A DNA stretch of 64,000 nt from Mycolicibacterium tusciae JS617 (GCF_000243415.2 NZ_KI912270.1:2232001-2296000), one strand, 5' to 3'; counted from the first letter of the stretch, positions 52,505-62,084 are shown. A program made the numbers and translations. The notes: generated by a model from the sequence alone, not told the origin.

Positions 52505-53126
52505 CAAGAACGGGGCCTCCGTCACAGCGGATCAGATTCTCGAGACCGCGGCTCGGCTGATTGATGTCGACGGCGTGGACGCATTCAGCATGCGCCGGCT
52601 GGCAGAGCAGCTGGGGGTTGCAGTGACGTCTATCTATTGGCACGTCGGCGGCAGGGACAAACTGTTCGACAGCTTGGTCGAGGGACTGCTGGGACAGATG
52701 ACGCATCTCCCGAGCGATGGCGATAACCCCATCGACCGCATTACCTCGATCGCGCGATCGCAACGAAGGCTGCTCATCGAAAAGCAGAATCTTCTGGCCA
52801 TCGCCCATGAACGCGACCGGACACCGCAGCTGTTTTTGCCGATTCAGCAGCGGTTGGCGGCGGAGCTCTCCGAACTGGGCGTCACCGGCAGCGAAGCCGC
52901 GCTGGTGGTGCGCGTCGTAGAAGTTCACGTCATTTCCTCTGCGGTGATGCAGTTCTCGGCGGTGCGCGGGGCCAAACACGACGAAGAGGATCCGTCGCTG
53001 TGGGCGGACGCGTGGCCGGACCAAGCGCTGGTCGAGGCCCTGCAATCCCCCACCGATTACGACGCCGTGTTCGAGTACGGACTGGATGCGTTACTGGCGC
53101 CGCTGCGCAACAAGCGCGATGGGTGA
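52479..53126 (+). CDS. TetR-family transcriptional regulator
   Basis: A 215-residue TetR regulator with the HTH at about 15-65 ('ILETAARLIDVDGVDAFSMR', 'GVAVTSIYWHVGGRDKLF'). The C-terminal part resembles TetR_C_11-type ligand domains. It overlaps the end of the Rieske gene (start GTG at 52479, or TTG at 52488). Probably autoregulates the Rieske operon and the divergent amidohydrolase through the dyad at 51101-51115. Confidence 0.88.
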   Translation: MSRLTSPRSKNGASVTADQILETAARLIDVDGVDAFSMRRLAEQLGVAVTSIYWHVGGRDKLFDSLVEGLLGQMTHLPSDGDNPIDRITSIARSQRRLLIEKQNLLAIAHERDRTPQLFLPIQQRLAAELSELGVTGSEAALVVRVVEVHVISSAVMQFSAVRGAKHDEEDPSLWADAWPDQALVEALQSPTDYDAVFEYGLDALLAPLRNKRDG

Positions 53127-53174
53127 CCTGTCGGGCGGTTGGGACGAACGTAAGGTCTCGGGCAGGAGGCGAAG

Positions 53175-53753
53175 ATGACATCTACGGACGCCGCACTGCA
53201 GGAAATGATCGACGAGTTTGCGCTGCGCAAGCTCGTCCACGCGTACTGCCGCGCGGTCGACCGAGGTGACATCGCGGCGCTGCGGGACCTCTATCACCAT
53301 GACGCCACCGACGCCCACGGCGGGTTCTCGACGGCGTCGATAGACCAGTTCTTCGAGCAGCTCGTCGCCGCGCGTCCCTACATCCGGACGATGCAGCACA
53401 ACATCACCACCGTGAACTTCGCGATTGCCGGAAACGCGGCCGAAGGAGAGATCTACACCATCGCGTTCCATACCCTCGCCGGCAAGGACCGCGACATCGA
53501 TGTCGTGGTCGGCGGGCGTTACCTCGACAAGTACGAGAAGCGCGATGACGCATGGAAGTTGATCGAACGGACCATCGTCACCGACTGGGCCCGGGTGAGC
53601 GACCCCTCCACGATGGGCATGAGCCACTCGATCACAAAGGACACTCTCAAAGGAACCCTCGACGAGACGGATCCCTCGTTTCAGTTCTTCTCGCTGCTGG
53701 TCGGTCCCCGACCGACGACGGATCGGTCGTCGTCCTCCCACAACAGCAGCTGA
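53175..53753 (+). CDS. SnoaL/NTF2-like protein
   Basis: A 192-residue cystatin-like-fold protein: 'LQEMIDEFALRKLVHAYCRAVDRGDIAALRDLYHHDATDAHG' at the N terminus is typical of SnoaL_4 domains. Members are isomerases, dehydratases or small subunits of oxygenases. It follows the TetR gene by 48 bp. Its last 73 bp overlap the end of the convergent MmpL gene. It may work with the Rieske enzyme, by position only. Confidence 0.85.
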   Translation: MTSTDAALQEMIDEFALRKLVHAYCRAVDRGDIAALRDLYHHDATDAHGGFSTASIDQFFEQLVAARPYIRTMQHNITTVNFAIAGNAAEGEIYTIAFHTLAGKDRDIDVVVGGRYLDKYEKRDDAWKLIERTIVTDWARVSDPSTMGMSHSITKDTLKGTLDETDPSFQFFSLLVGPRPTTDRSSSSHNSS

Positions 53754-56608
53754 CGCACCGCAGGGCGCGATCCGTACGGTTGCAGCATGGTGCTTGCCGG
53801 GCGCGGACGCACTCGAAGCGGCCACCAGAACCAGCGGCCGAGAAGCACGGCTATGGACGGGGTCATGAACGCGCGCACAATCAGCGTGTCGAACAGCAGG
53901 CCGAGGGCGATAGTCGTGCCGATCTGGCCGAGCACGACCAAGTCGCTGTAGACGAAGGAGGCCATGGTGAAGGCGAACACCAATCCGGCGGCGGTGACGA
54001 CCTTACCGCTACCCGCCATGGCCCTGATGATGCCGGTGTTCAGGCCGGCGCCGATCTCCTCTTTGAATCGGGATATCAACAGCAGGTTGTAGTCCGAACC
54101 CACTGCCAGCAGCAGGATTACGGCGAGCGGAATGATGACCCAGTACAACTGGATGCCCAGGATGTGCTGCCAGACCAGTATCGACAGCCCGAGTGAGGCG
54201 CCCAGTGACAGCGCCACGGTGCCAACAATGACGATCGCGGCGACCAGGCTTCGGGTGATGAACATCATGATGAGCAGGATCAGGCTCAGCGCGGCGATGG
54301 CGACGATCATCAGGTCGTACTTGGCGCTCTCCTGGATGTCCTTGTATGTCGCTGCCGTGCCGCCGATATAGATATGAGAACCCGCCAATGGCGTGCCTTT
54401 GACGGCTTCCTCTGCCGAGTGTCTGATCGCGTCGATATGCGAAATACCCTCAGGTGTCGCGGGATCGACGTCATGCGTGATGATCATGCGCGCGGCTTTG
54501 CCGTCGGGCGACAAGAATAGTTTCAGCCCGCGCTGGAATTCGGCATTGTCGAACACCTCAGGCGGAACATAGAACGAGTCGTCGGTTTTCGACGCGTCGA
54601 ACGCTGCTCCCATAGCTGTCGAGTTCTCCAGGGCAGCCGCGTTCTGATCGTAGATTCCCGACAGGGTGGCGTAGTTGGTCATCACCAGCTCACGGTTGAT
54701 CTGCTGACTGGCCAGCTGCGGTGGGATCAGTTCAAGCAGCTTTGGCTGGATCGAATCCAGCTTGTCCAGGCTCGTTGTGACATTCGCCAGCTGGTCGGTG
54801 AGCGCATTGATGCCGTCGAGCGCATCGAAAAGCGATCGAAGCGCAAAGCAGATCGGGATGTCGAAACAGTGTGGTTCCCAATAGAAGTAATTGCGTAGCG
54901 GTCGGAACATATCGTCGAAGTTGGCGATCTTGTCACGCAAGTCCCGCGCGACCTCAACAGTTTGGTGAAACGCCTCAACCTGTTCGTGGGTCGCCTCGTT
55001 CGCCTGCCCCTGCAGCGTCGCCTGCTGCCGCAGGATGCCGATGGTCTTGTCGATTTCGTCGACCTGTTTGAGCAAGTCGTTGGCACGGTCTTGCTGGTAA
55101 CCCAGATTCTGTATCTGCCCGGCGCTACTTGCGCTGATCTGAAAGGGAATCGACGTGTGATCCAGTGGCGTACCCAACGGGCGCGTAATCGATTGCACTT
55201 GAGCGATGCCCGCAGTATGGAAGACGGCCTTGGCCACGCGCTCCAACAGGATCATGTCGGTTGGATTGCGCAGGTCGTGATTGGCCTCGATCATCAGGAG
55301 TTCGGGGTTGAGGCGGGCCTTCGAGAAGTGCCGCTCGGCGGCGGCGTAGCCGACATTGGATGGCGCGCGGTCGGGCATGTACTGGCCGACGTCGTAGCTG
55401 GTCTTGTATCCGGGCAGCGCCAGAAGACCCACCGCGGCCACCGCCATCGTCGCGACGAGGATCGGCCCGGGCCACCGGACGATCGCCGTGCCGATCCGAC
55501 GCCAACCCCTTGTGCGCGCTCTGCGTTTGGGATCCATCAGCCCGAAGCGGGCGCCGATCGTCATGACGGCGGGCGCGAGGGTGAGCGCCGCCACCAGCGC
55601 CACGAAGACACCGATCGCGGCGGGGACTCCGAGGCTCTGAAAATAGGGCAGCCGGGTGAAACTCAGGCACAAGACCGCGCCCGCCACAGTCAGGCCCGAC
55701 CCCAAAATGACGTGGGCCGTCCCGCGGTACATGTTGTAGTACGCGGTCTCTCGGTCAATCCCGTTGCTGCGATCTTCGTGGTAGCGGCCCAACAGGAAGA
55801 TCGCGTAATCGGTGCCGGCCGCGATGACCAACAGCGTGAGGATATTGGTCGAGTACGTCGACAGTCCGATGATCCCGGAGTTTCCCAGGAAGGCGACAAT
55901 GCCGCGGGCTGCCGACATTTCGATGAGAACGGTGATCAGCACCAGCAGCATGGTGACTATTGAGCGGTAGACGAGCAGCAGCATCACCGCGATCACCAGC
56001 ACCGTCAGCACGGTCACCTTGGTGGTGCCTTCGTTGCCCACCTCGAACTGGTCGGCGACCTGAGGCGCGGGGCCGGCCACATAGGCCTTGATGCCCGGTG
56101 GCGCCGGCGTGCTGTTCACAATGTCGCGAACGGCTTCAACCGATGCGATGGACTGCGCTTCGCCTTGATTGCCCGTCAGGAATACCTGGACGTAGGCCGC
56201 CTTCCCGTCTGAGCTTTGGGACCCGGCCGCCGTCAGCGGGTCGCCCCAGAAGTCCTGGACGTGCTGAACGTGCTTGTGGTCCTGCTCAATACGCTCAATC
56301 AGGGTGTCGTAAAACTTGTGTGCGTCGGCCCCGAGCGGCTCATCGCCTTCCAGCACAATCATTGCCGCGCTGTCGGAGTCGAACTCGTGGAAAACCTCGC
56401 CGATCTTCTTGAACGCCTGCAGCGACGGCGAATCAGGAGAACTCAATGCCACGTTGTGTTCTTCCCCGACGACCTCGAGCTGAGGGACCAGGGCGTTGCT
56501 GAGCCCGGCGACAACCAGCCAGAACAGCACGATCGGCACCGCCAGCCACCGGATCCACTTCGCAATGCGATCCGTCAGGGACGTGCGTGATTCTTGGTCG
56601 TTGCTCAT
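53681..56608 (-). CDS. MmpL-family RND transporter with MmpS partner
   Basis: A 975-residue MmpL4/5-like protein with first helix about 18-40, the two large extracytoplasmic loops and two helix clusters, the loop signature 'PLRNYFYWEPHCFDIPICFA' and the proton-relay block '[20 protein letters not shown]'. It starts 4 bp inside the end of the mmpS-like gene, giving the classical MmpS-MmpL pair used for siderophore or glycolipid export. Close in design to the MmpL at 19598-22462. Its 3' end overlaps the convergent SnoaL-like gene. Confidence 0.93.
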   Translation of the reverse strand: MSNDQESRTSLTDRIAKWIRWLAVPIVLFWLVVAGLSNALVPQLEVVGEEHNVALSSPDSPSLQAFKKIGEVFHEFDSDSAAMIVLEGDEPLGADAHKFYDTLIERIEQDHKHVQHVQDFWGDPLTAAGSQSSDGKAAYVQVFLTGNQGEAQSIASVEAVRDIVNSTPAPPGIKAYVAGPAPQVADQFEVGNEGTTKVTVLTVLVIAVMLLLVYRSIVTMLLVLITVLIEMSAARGIVAFLGNSGIIGLSTYSTNILTLLVIAAGTDYAIFLLGRYHEDRSNGIDRETAYYNMYRGTAHVILGSGLTVAGAVLCLSFTRLPYFQSLGVPAAIGVFVALVAALTLAPAVMTIGARFGLMDPKRRARTRGWRRIGTAIVRWPGPILVATMAVAAVGLLALPGYKTSYDVGQYMPDRAPSNVGYAAAERHFSKARLNPELLMIEANHDLRNPTDMILLERVAKAVFHTAGIAQVQSITRPLGTPLDHTSIPFQISASSAGQIQNLGYQQDRANDLLKQVDEIDKTIGILRQQATLQGQANEATHEQVEAFHQTVEVARDLRDKIANFDDMFRPLRNYFYWEPHCFDIPICFALRSLFDALDGINALTDQLANVTTSLDKLDSIQPKLLELIPPQLASQQINRELVMTNYATLSGIYDQNAAALENSTAMGAAFDASKTDDSFYVPPEVFDNAEFQRGLKLFLSPDGKAARMIITHDVDPATPEGISHIDAIRHSAEEAVKGTPLAGSHIYIGGTAATYKDIQESAKYDLMIVAIAALSLILLIMMFITRSLVAAIVIVGTVALSLGASLGLSILVWQHILGIQLYWVIIPLAVILLLAVGSDYNLLLISRFKEEIGAGLNTGIIRAMAGSGKVVTAAGLVFAFTMASFVYSDLVVLGQIGTTIALGLLFDTLIVRAFMTPSIAVLLGRWFWWPLRVRPRPASTMLQPYGSRPAVRQLLLWEDDDRSVVGRGPTSSEKN

Positions 56609-57078
56609 CCCGACTTATCCAGGCAGAAGGTGTAGGCGTTCATGGTGTTGACCTGTCTCTCGTCCTTGACCACGTCGTCGATGACGATGCGGCAGCCGAG
56701 CGAATCGCTGTCGCCCTGGGCCATGACGTTGACAAGCACTGCCGTCTGGGTCGTCGTGATGTCGTATCTCCAGGGCAGGGGCACATCTTCGACGCGCTGC
56801 GGCTGGGCGTCGACGTCGAGATAGTTGATCGTGGCCACGGCGCCGGGCGGGCCGAACACCTCGAGCACCACGTGCTTGGGATTGAAAGGCACGATCTCAT
56901 CCGAAAGAGCTTCGGCGGTCGAGGTGTCGTGGTCTGAGCCGAATATTCCGTGGAGTCGAAAAACGGCGTACCCCGCCACAGCCACGACCACGATGGCGAC
57001 GATGAGCATCCAGCTTCGACCCAGAAGGCGACCAACCGAAAACCCCTGCACCCGCCAGCCTTTCGATACCTGCGACAC
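56605..57078 (-). CDS. MmpS-family accessory protein
   Basis: A 157-residue MmpS protein: an N-terminal helix at about 21-45 (LGRSWMLIVAIVVVAVAGYA), then a beta-rich domain ('FNPKHVVLEVFGPPGAVATI', 'GCRIVIDDVVKDERQVN'). MmpS proteins form the periplasmic adaptor of MmpL pumps. Overlaps mmpL by 4 bp. A palindrome lies upstream in the gap to the TetR gene. Confidence 0.92.
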   Translation of the reverse strand: MSQVSKGWRVQGFSVGRLLGRSWMLIVAIVVVAVAGYAVFRLHGIFGSDHDTSTAEALSDEIVPFNPKHVVLEVFGPPGAVATINYLDVDAQPQRVEDVPLPWRYDITTTQTAVLVNVMAQGDSDSLGCRIVIDDVVKDERQVNTMNAYTFCLDKSG

Positions 57079-57138
57079 GAGGCGTGGACTGACCCTATCT
57101 CAGTCCGGCGACATATCAACCTCGTTGACAGTGCGGTA

Positions 57139-57146
57139 CGGTACCG
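57139..57146. promoter_or_regulatory. Palindrome between TetR and MmpS genes
   Basis: CGGTACCG, embedded in GTGCGGTACGGTACCGGAC with a second overlapping GGTAC. It lies 61-68 bp before the mmpS start. Candidate site for the TetR encoded upstream. Confidence 0.4.
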
Positions 57147-57188
57147 GACAGCACAAGACGTACGAGCGCGTCGATTGACCAGCCATTT

Positions 57189-57785
57189 CTAGTTGCTCAG
57201 CCTGGTGAGACCGGGTATCACCACGTCGTCGACGAGCGATTGCACCGTGCGCCGACTGGGCGGCCGCAACGAAAAGATGGACCGGAAGATCAGGTAGCCG
57301 GGCATCACGTCCCAGAGGTCCTCGGTGATGGCGGCGGCATCGATTTCGCCACGGTCGACGGCCTGGCCCAAGATGTGCTTGAACAGCGCCTTCCGTTGAT
57401 CCAAGAATTGGTGCTGCATGACGTCGTTGAGCGCAGGGTTGCGCGATGCCTCGACGAGGACGGCCCGAATGGTGCTGGCATGTGTACGTGCCTGATCGCA
57501 GATGACGTCCCCCAGCTGCAATAGGTCGCCGCGCAGGGTGCCGGTCTCGGGGGCGACAGCGACTTGGCGGACGCCTTCGATAAATGCCGCCAACACCAGT
57601 TCGGCCTTCGTCGGCCACCGCCGGTACACCGTGGCCTTGCTGGCCCGCGCGCTGGCGGCGACCGCGTCGACGGTCAACCCGTCATAGCCTTCTTCCTGCA
57701 GCAACCGCAACGTCACGGCAAGTAGCTCGACCTCCCGCGCAGACCACGGCGAGGACTCCACTGCGCGGGCGCGACTGGAGGTCAT
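57189..57785 (-). CDS. TetR-family transcriptional regulator of the MmpS/MmpL operon
   Basis: A 198-residue TetR regulator: HTH about 20-65 ('LRLLQEEGYDGLTVDAVAAS', 'RASKATVYRRWPTKAEL') and a TetR_C_16-like ligand domain. It precedes mmpS on the same strand by 110 bp. TetR or MarR genes next to mmpS-mmpL usually repress the exporter, so loss of function could raise efflux; this is inferred by analogy. Confidence 0.9.
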   Translation of the reverse strand: MTSSRARAVESSPWSAREVELLAVTLRLLQEEGYDGLTVDAVAASARASKATVYRRWPTKAELVLAAFIEGVRQVAVAPETGTLRGDLLQLGDVICDQARTHASTIRAVLVEASRNPALNDVMQHQFLDQRKALFKHILGQAVDRGEIDAAAITEDLWDVMPGYLIFRSIFSLRPPSRRTVQSLVDDVVIPGLTRLSN

Positions 57786-57925
57786 CGCACCACACTAGAT
57801 CGATCGGGCGCCTGCACCGAGCGTCAGCGCGCTCTGTACCGCAGACCCGCACTTGTCCCGGCGTGTCGATCACGATGCTCTTCATCAAGCGCGGGTTGTA
57901 GCTAAATTCTTGTTACCATCGCGGC

Positions 57926-58732
57926 GTGGTCGACTCGCCTACGCCACCCGGTCGCGGCGCAGCGCCGTCTCGTCGCGATGTACTGAAATATGCCGTCTCC
58001 GCCCCGGCTCTTCTGGCTTTCGGTGCGGCCGTCTCGACACAGCACGCGCCGAAGGCCTCGGCGGCGCCCATGAAGCTGATCGACTTCACGCACCGGCTCG
58101 TCGCGCCGAACCTGATCAAAGCGGCGGGCTTCGACGGGGCACTTGTCTATGTGTCCGAGTTGCGGCCGGGCGCGGACTTCGACTTCAAGCCCGTCACACG
58201 CGAATACGCGGACGCGCTACGCGCAGAGGGACTTCAGATCGTCAGTTGCTATCAGTACGGAAAGCCCAACTGGCCCAACGCGCCCTCGGACTACACCCGT
58301 GGTTACGAGGGCGGCGTGGCCGACGCGCAGACGGCAATGCGGCTGCACACCGCGGCCGGCGGACCCGATTCGGCGCCGATCTTCTTCAGCGTCGATGAGG
58401 ACATCGACCTCGATACCTGGAATAGCGTTGCGGCCCAGTGGTATCGAGGAATCAACTCAGTGCTGGGCGTGAATCGCACCGGCATGTACGGACACGCAAA
58501 GGCGTGTGCCTGGGCGATCCAGGACGGCGTCATCGGGCCTTCGACCACTCCCGGTTACGCGTGGGCATGGCAGACGCGAGCGTGGTCTGACGGCGAGCGC
58601 GAGCCCGCGGCCGTGCTGTATCAGGACGTGATCGTCACACCCACCGACAAGGGTGTCATCTTGGGCGGAACCAGTGTGGACGTGGATTTGGTCCTCGCCC
58701 CCGACTTCGGGCAGTGGGCGCTGTCGAGATAG
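57926..58732 (+). CDS. Tat-exported DUF1906 / glycoside-hydrolase-like protein (Rv2525c-like)
   Basis: A 268-residue protein with a twin-arginine signal (SRRDVLKYA, then a hydrophobic stretch ending ASAAP). The mature domain is the DUF1906 'glycoside hydrolase-like' TIM barrel: 'KLIDFTHRLVAPNLIKAAGF', 'IVSCYQYGKPN', 'FFSVDEDIDLDTWN', 'WQTRAWSDG'. Rv2525c, its M. tuberculosis relative, is a Tat-exported cell-wall-linked protein. GTG start at 57926. Divergent from the TetR gene. Confidence 0.88.
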   Translation: MVDSPTPPGRGAAPSRRDVLKYAVSAPALLAFGAAVSTQHAPKASAAPMKLIDFTHRLVAPNLIKAAGFDGALVYVSELRPGADFDFKPVTREYADALRAEGLQIVSCYQYGKPNWPNAPSDYTRGYEGGVADAQTAMRLHTAAGGPDSAPIFFSVDEDIDLDTWNSVAAQWYRGINSVLGVNRTGMYGHAKACAWAIQDGVIGPSTTPGYAWAWQTRAWSDGEREPAAVLYQDVIVTPTDKGVILGGTSVDVDLVLAPDFGQWALSR

Positions 58733-58793
58733 AAGTCCTCACGGCCCGCTCCAAGAAACCTCCAAGGCCTACCCGCGAGTCTGCTGTCAGCAA

Positions 58794-58825
58794 GTGCGGG
58801 GGCCCACCCGACAAGGTCCCCGCAC
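58794..58825. terminator. Stem-loop between convergent genes
   Basis: GTGCGGGG (58794-58801) pairs with CCCCGCAC (58818-58825), 16-nt loop. It separates the DUF1906 gene and the hemophore-related gene and may serve both. Confidence 0.55.
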
Positions 58826-58862
58826 CTGCCGTATTCAGCAGGCTCGACCGTGGACGCGCTGA

Positions 58863-59192
58863 TCAGTAGTTGTTGCAGCTGTTGGCGATAGACGCCATGG
58901 GCCCAAAGTACTTCTGCCCCCACGATGTGGACTGATATTCCGCAACGAGCTGCGCGCGTTCCCCTGGCGGCGCGGACAAGAAATTGCCCAGCATGGCTGC
59001 GGCGATCGGGTTCGCGTTGAATTTCTGCGCCAGCGCTGGATTCTCGGTATTCAGCGCGGCCATGACCTGCGGATAACTGCAGGTGGTGTCGACGATGGGG
59101 TCGGCGGAGGCCACCGGAATTCCAGCGGTCAACAAGAGCGCCAGACCGCCGACAGCGGCGACTACCGACTTTTTCAAGGATGAATTGAGCAT
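58863..59192 (-). CDS. Hemophore-related secreted protein (Rv0203-like)
   Basis: A 109-residue protein with a signal peptide (SSLKKSVVAAVGGLALLLTA, cleavage near ASADP). The mature ~78 residues are helical with two cysteines (TTCSYPQVM and ANSCNNY) and the 'NPAxAxKFxANP' block of mycobacterial heme-binding/hemophore-related proteins. It probably binds heme in the cell envelope. No IdeR-like box was found upstream of it. Confidence 0.88.
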   Translation of the reverse strand: MLNSSLKKSVVAAVGGLALLLTAGIPVASADPIVDTTCSYPQVMAALNTENPALAQKFNANPIAAAMLGNFLSAPPGERAQLVAEYQSTSWGQKYFGPMASIANSCNNY

Positions 59193-59301
59193 GTTCGAGG
59201 ACCTTCCAACTTATGCAGTGGCCCCCGACTGGCCCTGACTTCAACAGTGACCTCATGGTAGCGCGCGTTTGCCCTGTCGTCACTGAATCGGCGTCGCTAG
59301 C

Positions 59302-60981
59302 TCAGATGATCGGGTCATCCTCGGGTCGCCGCAACCGCAACCATCGATAACCGTAGGGTTCCAGGCCGAGTTCGATTCGCCCGTTGTCGTCGAGAGTGTG
59401 CTCAGTCAGACCGTCGAGCAGATCGATGAGGACGCATCCCGGCTCGGCGTCCTCGAGTTGGACGGGAACGATGCAGCTCTCCGATCCGAAGTTGTGCAGT
59501 GCCACCATCGCCCAGCCGGACTTCTCCCGACACACGTGGGCGAGCACTGCCCGGTGGGGCTGTTTGAGGACCTCGGGCGTGGACCAACCGATCTCTGGCT
59601 GCTGACGACACGTGTAGATCAGATCGCGAATGAACCACCAGAAGGAGCGATGGTCGTGGCGCTGGTCCGCAACGTTGACGCGGTCTGGGCCGTAGAGACC
59701 ATCGGGAAGAGGGCGGGGTAGGCGTCGCTTCGATGCGGTGGAAAAGCCGCCGTTTTCTTCGCCCGTCCATTGCATCGGCGTGCGGACTGCGAAACGGCCT
59801 GCCACATCTAGGTTTTCAGCCATCCCAATCTCTTCGCCGTAGAACAGCACCGGCGTGCCGGGCAGTGAGAACGCCAACGAGTAGACCATTCGCATTCGGC
59901 GATCGTCCCCACCCAGCATGGAAGGTAACCTTCGCCGCAGCCCGCGCCCATAGAGCTGCATATCAGGAGCGGGACCGAAAGCGTCGAAGACCTCTTGGCG
60001 CTCGCTGTCGCTGAGCTTGTCGAGGGTGAGCTCATCATGGTTGCGAACGAAATTGGCCCATTGGCTGGTGGTGTCGAGGGCCGGCCGCTGCCGCAAGGAT
60101 TTGCCGATCGGCCGGGCGTCGCCGCGGGCAAGCGAGAGGTATATGGCCTGCATCCCGATGAAATCGAACTGCATGTTGAGGCCATCTCCGTCGAGGCCCC
60201 CGAAGAACGTCTTTTGGTCCTTGTAAGGAACATTCACTTCACCGAGCAGAACCGCGTCCCCTACGCGGCGGGTGACGAAGTTTCGGACGTCGCCAAGGTA
60301 CTCGTTGGGGTCGAATACGCCGGGGTCCCCTGGTGCGCCGTCTCTGGCAAAGAGAAACGGAACGGCGTCGACCCGGAACCCCGACACTCCCAATTCGAGC
60401 CAGAATCCGAGGGTGCGCGCGATTTCCTCCTGCACAGCGGGATTCGCGATATTCAGGTCGGGTTGGTGCTTGTAGAAGTGGTGGAAGTACCACTCGTTTG
60501 TCTTTGGGTCGAGCTCCCAGAGGCTGTCTTCCTGATCGGGGAAGACGACATCCGCCTTGCTCGACTTGGGCTTGGTCGCGCTCCAGACGTAGTAATCGCG
60601 GTACGGGTCTTCCGTACTGCGACGCGCGGACTTGAACCACGGGTGCGCGTCCGACGTGTGGTTCATGACGAAGTCGATGATCACGCGAATCCCGTTGGAC
60701 CGGGCAGTCCGAACGAGCTCGACGAAATCGCCGAGATTACCGAGACGTGGGTCGATACCGAAGAAGTCGATGATGTCGTATCCGTCGTCCTTACGGGCGG
60801 TCGGATAGAACGGCATCAACCACAGGCAGGTCACCCCGAGGTCGTTGAGGTACTGGATCCGCTCGGTCATGCCGCGGATATCGCCACAGCCATCACCGTT
60901 CCAGTCGAAGAACGTCTCGATGTCGGCGCAGTAGAAGACCGCGTTCTTCCACCAGAGGTCACCCGTTTCGATTCTCCTCAT
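59302..60981 (-). CDS. GH13 alpha-amylase-family enzyme, trehalose-synthase-like
   Basis: A 559-residue GH13 protein beginning at ATG 60981 ('RRIETGDLWWKNAVFYCADI'). Conserved regions: 'VIIDFVMNHTSDAHPWF', nucleophile Asp in 'GFRVDAVPFLF', acid/base Glu in 'VLLGEVNVPY', and 'FVRNHDELTL'. The overall sequence is close to TreS (maltose/trehalose isomerase), a little shorter. TreS also acts in glycogen/alpha-glucan metabolism. It overlaps the LLM gene by 4 bp, so they form one operon. An in-frame start at 61128 would lie inside the LLM gene and is rejected. Confidence 0.92.
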   Translation of the reverse strand: MRRIETGDLWWKNAVFYCADIETFFDWNGDGCGDIRGMTERIQYLNDLGVTCLWLMPFYPTARKDDGYDIIDFFGIDPRLGNLGDFVELVRTARSNGIRVIIDFVMNHTSDAHPWFKSARRSTEDPYRDYYVWSATKPKSSKADVVFPDQEDSLWELDPKTNEWYFHHFYKHQPDLNIANPAVQEEIARTLGFWLELGVSGFRVDAVPFLFARDGAPGDPGVFDPNEYLGDVRNFVTRRVGDAVLLGEVNVPYKDQKTFFGGLDGDGLNMQFDFIGMQAIYLSLARGDARPIGKSLRQRPALDTTSQWANFVRNHDELTLDKLSDSERQEVFDAFGPAPDMQLYGRGLRRRLPSMLGGDDRRMRMVYSLAFSLPGTPVLFYGEEIGMAENLDVAGRFAVRTPMQWTGEENGGFSTASKRRLPRPLPDGLYGPDRVNVADQRHDHRSFWWFIRDLIYTCRQQPEIGWSTPEVLKQPHRAVLAHVCREKSGWAMVALHNFGSESCIVPVQLEDAEPGCVLIDLLDGLTEHTLDDNGRIELGLEPYGYRWLRLRRPEDDPII

Positions 60982-61967
60982 GTGAGCGCTGCTGCGGGTT
61001 GGGGAGCCGTCGGCGCCAGTTGAGGCAGCACGTGCTCGCCGAATGCGTCGATGAAGTCGGCTTGTTGTTGACCGACAAAGTGCAGGTATAACTCGTCCCA
61101 GCCCTGCGCGATGTATTCGTGAAGCCACTCGGCGTGCTGGCCGAGATCGCTGGAAACACGCACGGATTGCGTGACCCGTTCGGGGCTGACTGCCTCGCCG
61201 ATGACGTCAAACGCTTCGACCGTCTCGATGTCCCAGGAGACTGGCGGAGCGAAGACGTTGTTGCGCCACTGGTCGTGGGCGATGGCCAGTGCCTCGTCAT
61301 CGGTCGGCGCCCAACTGAGGTGGATCTGGAGGCGGGCCGGGCCTCGTCCGCCGGCTTCTCGGTAGGCGCCCATGATCTTTCGCAGAGTGTCCAGCGGCTG
61401 GTTGACCGTAATCAATCCGTCCGCCCACGCGGCGTGGCGGGTCGCCGTCTCGGGGGTCACCGCAGGGCCAACGAGGTCCGGAGTCGTCTGGGGCAGCGTC
61501 CACAGGCGTGCACGGTTGACATGGACGAGGCCCTCGTTCGTGACCTCTTCGCCTTGCAGCAGCCGGCGGATTATGGTCACGCATTCGAGGAGCCGCCGAT
61601 CGCGCACGTCTTTTCGCGGCCATACTTCGCCGGTGACTCGCTCGTTGGACGCCTCGCCTGACCCAAGGGCCGCCCAGAAGCGGCCTGGGAACATCTGCGC
61701 GAGCGTGGCGATCGCCTGAGCGATGATGGCTGGGTGATAGCGCTGTCCTGGCGCGTTGACCACGCCGAACGGCAATCCAGTCGTCGCCAGCGCGGCTCCG
61801 AGGAAAGACCACGCGAAGCCTGACTCGCCCTGTCGTGCGCTCCACGGACTGAAGTGGTCGGACGACATTCCGGCGGTGAAGCCCGCTTGCTCAGCCCGCC
61901 GAACATCTCGCAGGAGCTGGGCGGGATCGATCTGCTCGTGGGAACAGTGAAATCCGATGACCGTCAT
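60978..61967 (-). CDS. LLM-class oxidoreductase, TIGR03885-like
   Basis: A 329-residue luciferase-like protein: 'VIGFHCSHEQIDPAQLLRDV', 'AGMSSDHFSPWSARQGESGF', 'FWAALGSGEASNERVTG'. It looks like the TIGR03885 group of 'non-F420' flavin-type enzymes, which I recall being found next to GH13 genes. The 4-bp overlap with the TreS-like gene supports a link to sugar metabolism or stress. Cofactor not established. Confidence 0.85.
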   Translation of the reverse strand: MTVIGFHCSHEQIDPAQLLRDVRRAEQAGFTAGMSSDHFSPWSARQGESGFAWSFLGAALATTGLPFGVVNAPGQRYHPAIIAQAIATLAQMFPGRFWAALGSGEASNERVTGEVWPRKDVRDRRLLECVTIIRRLLQGEEVTNEGLVHVNRARLWTLPQTTPDLVGPAVTPETATRHAAWADGLITVNQPLDTLRKIMGAYREAGGRGPARLQIHLSWAPTDDEALAIAHDQWRNNVFAPPVSWDIETVEAFDVIGEAVSPERVTQSVRVSSDLGQHAEWLHEYIAQGWDELYLHFVGQQQADFIDAFGEHVLPQLAPTAPQPAAALT

Positions 61968-62068
61968 GGGCCATGTAGTACCCGTTTTGTCTCGTGCTTA
62001 CGTCGACGTCAGCGGCGTCGTTGTCCAACCGCCGGCGGCAGTACAGCGACAACGCGGTTCGACCGAAT

Positions 62069-62084
62069 CCGGACACTTGTCCGG
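62069..62084. promoter_or_regulatory. GGACA-N2-TGTCC palindrome, copy 1
   Basis: CCGGACA-ct-TGTCCGG, a perfect 7+7 inverted repeat. Its centre is exactly 100 bp from that of copy 2. It lies in the divergent region between the LLM gene and the molybdopterin oxidoreductase. Confidence 0.6.

Noticed and set aside
59302..61128. Longer N terminus for the TreS-like enzyme
   Set aside because: The extra 49 residues are Arg-rich, lie inside the upstream LLM gene, and the ATG at 60981 gives the normal GH13 start with a 4-bp overlap.
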